From the NCBI GenBank assembly GCA_020850375.1, contig JADZET010000224.1, positions 1 to 14,128 on the forward strand: a stretch of 14,128 nt of DNA, read 5' to 3'. The position numbers and the translations under genes were made by a program. Every line of letters begins with the position of its first letter. The first letter of the stretch is position 1. This DNA is from Phycisphaeraceae bacterium. GTDB taxonomy: Bacteria; Planctomycetota; Phycisphaerae; Phycisphaerales; Phycisphaeraceae. Below are positions 13,273 through 14,128 of the stretch, in pieces. A model generated the notes under the pieces. The model did not search any database and was not told the DNA's origin. It saw only the letters and a list, made by a program, of their open reading frames with translations.

Positions 13273-14128
13273 TCACGCCGCCGCCCGCAGCGCGTCGTCG
13301 CGCGTCGGCCGGTCAGTCGTCTCCCCCGCCCGTCCCAGCACCGTGTCGTAGATCGCCATCACCCGCCGCATCCGCTTCTCAAACGTGTAGTGCGTCCGCA
13401 CCCGCTGCCGCGCCCGCTGGACCTGCTCGCCGAGAAGGACGGTGTGGCTGAGCATCGTGTCGATCTGCCGCGGCCAGGCCATGACGTGGTCCGAGAGGAT
13501 CAGCCCGCAGCGCCCCTTGGCCAGCACCTCGTCGGCCGAGCCGACGTTCGTCGCGGCCACGGGGGTCTCCATGGCCATCGCCTCGAGCAGCACGTTCGCC
13601 GCCGCCTCCTGGTGGCTGGCCGAGAGCAGCACGTCCATCGACTCGAGCCACGGCCGCACGTCCGCCTTCCAGCCCTGGAAGTGCACCGCGTCGGCCACGC
13701 CGATGTTCCGGGCGTGAAGCTGGAGCTGGGCTTTCTCGGGGCCGTCGCCGATCACGTGCAGCCCGATCGTCGGATGATGCCGACGAAGCTGCGCCAGCAC
13801 GTCGATGGCCCGGTCGATGCCCTTCTCCGGGCTGAGCCGGCCGATCAGGCCGATGATCCGCTGATCCGGGTCCAGGCCCAGCTTCTCGCGGGCCTGCATC
13901 CGCGTGTGCTGACGCTGGAAGTCGGCCGGGTCGATGGCGTTGGGCACGTAGACGATCCGCTCCATCGGCACCCCATGGCTCAGGCAGGACTCCATCAGCG
14001 TGGGGCTGACGAGGATCACCTTCTCATAGAAGCGCAGGACCTGCCGGTCCAGCCAATAGTAGAACTTCGCACGCGGCGAGTCGCACGTCCAGCCGTGCAC
14101 CGTCGTGACCAGCTTCATCGGCCAACGC
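13273..14128 (-). CDS. GT4-family glycosyltransferase (partial, N-terminus beyond window)
   Basis: The frame stays open through base 14128; the Met at 14118 is internal because RWPMKLVTTVHGW matches the end of the N-terminal GT4 domain. About 284 residues are visible and roughly 90-100 N-terminal residues would be missing. Counting from that Met, the nucleotide-sugar-binding C-terminal domain shows IIGLIGRLSPEKGIDRAI (88-105), LHVIGDGPE (120-128), FQGWKADVRPWL (147-158) and the E-x7-E motif (E171, E179 in QEAAANVLLEAMA) of retaining GT-B transferases. The donor and acceptor cannot be told from sequence; polysaccharide or glycan assembly is the usual role. It is convergent with pilB, with 39 bp between the stops. 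A TTTTTT run just after the stop (13268-13263, minus) lacks a good stem. Confidence 0.88.
   Translation of the reverse strand, partial: RWPMKLVTTVHGWTCDSPRAKFYYWLDRQVLRFYEKVILVSPTLMESCLSHGVPMERIVYVPNAIDPADFQRQHTRMQAREKLGLDPDQRIIGLIGRLSPEKGIDRAIDVLAQLRRHHPTIGLHVIGDGPEKAQLQLHARNIGVADAVHFQGWKADVRPWLESMDVLLSASHQEAAANVLLEAMAMETPVAATNVGSADEVLAKGRCGLILSDHVMAWPRQIDTMLSHTVLLGEQVQRARQRVRTHYTFEKRMRRVMAIYDTVLGRAGETTDRPTRDDALRAAA

Overview
The window looks like a high-GC chromosomal segment from a planctomycete, probably of the Phycisphaerae kind. This placement is inferred from content: several HAF-repeat proteins with PEP-CTERM sorting signals, a dockerin-like EF-hand pair, prepilin-type proteins with an H-X9-DG-like motif, and a pilM-N-O-P-pilB cluster. 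No tRNA, rRNA, CRISPR array or transposase was seen.

Region 1 (1-5673, minus strand) holds three secreted HAF-repeat proteins. The two at 1-1367 (runs off the window) and 1779-3857 are tandem paralogues. The duplicated unit includes about 230 bp of upstream DNA with a promoter candidate and a structured leader. Both proteins are chimeras. A signal peptide, HAF repeats and a PEP-CTERM anchor are followed in the same reading frame by a prepilin-type G|xTxxE leader, a second hydrophobic helix and a pseudopilin-like body. The third protein (4150-5673) has HAF repeats, two dockerin-type calcium loops and a PEP-CTERM end, with no prepilin part.

Region 2 (5674-7745) has an intergenic stretch with an AT-rich dyad, then hslU on the minus strand (ATPase of the HslUV protease). 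No hslV is adjacent. A 311-bp divergent intergenic region separates hslU from the pilus genes.

Region 3 (7746-13233, plus strand) is a compact type IV pilus / type II secretion assembly operon: pilM (actin-like), pilN, pilO, a membrane-anchored pilP/gspC-like protein and the pilB/gspE ATPase. PilO is preceded by a Shine-Dalgarno sequence inside the end of pilN, and pilO/pilP overlap by ATGA. No secretin, pilC, pilT or prepilin peptidase is present. Region 4 (13273-14128, minus strand) is the C-terminal part of a GT4 glycosyltransferase that runs off the right edge.

The most interesting point is the chimera pair. Its topology would allow cutting by both an exosortase (at PEP-CTERM) and a prepilin peptidase (at G|x), so one polypeptide could yield a HAF protein and a pseudopilin. 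The pilMNOP-B machinery that could handle such a pseudopilin lies a few kilobases away.
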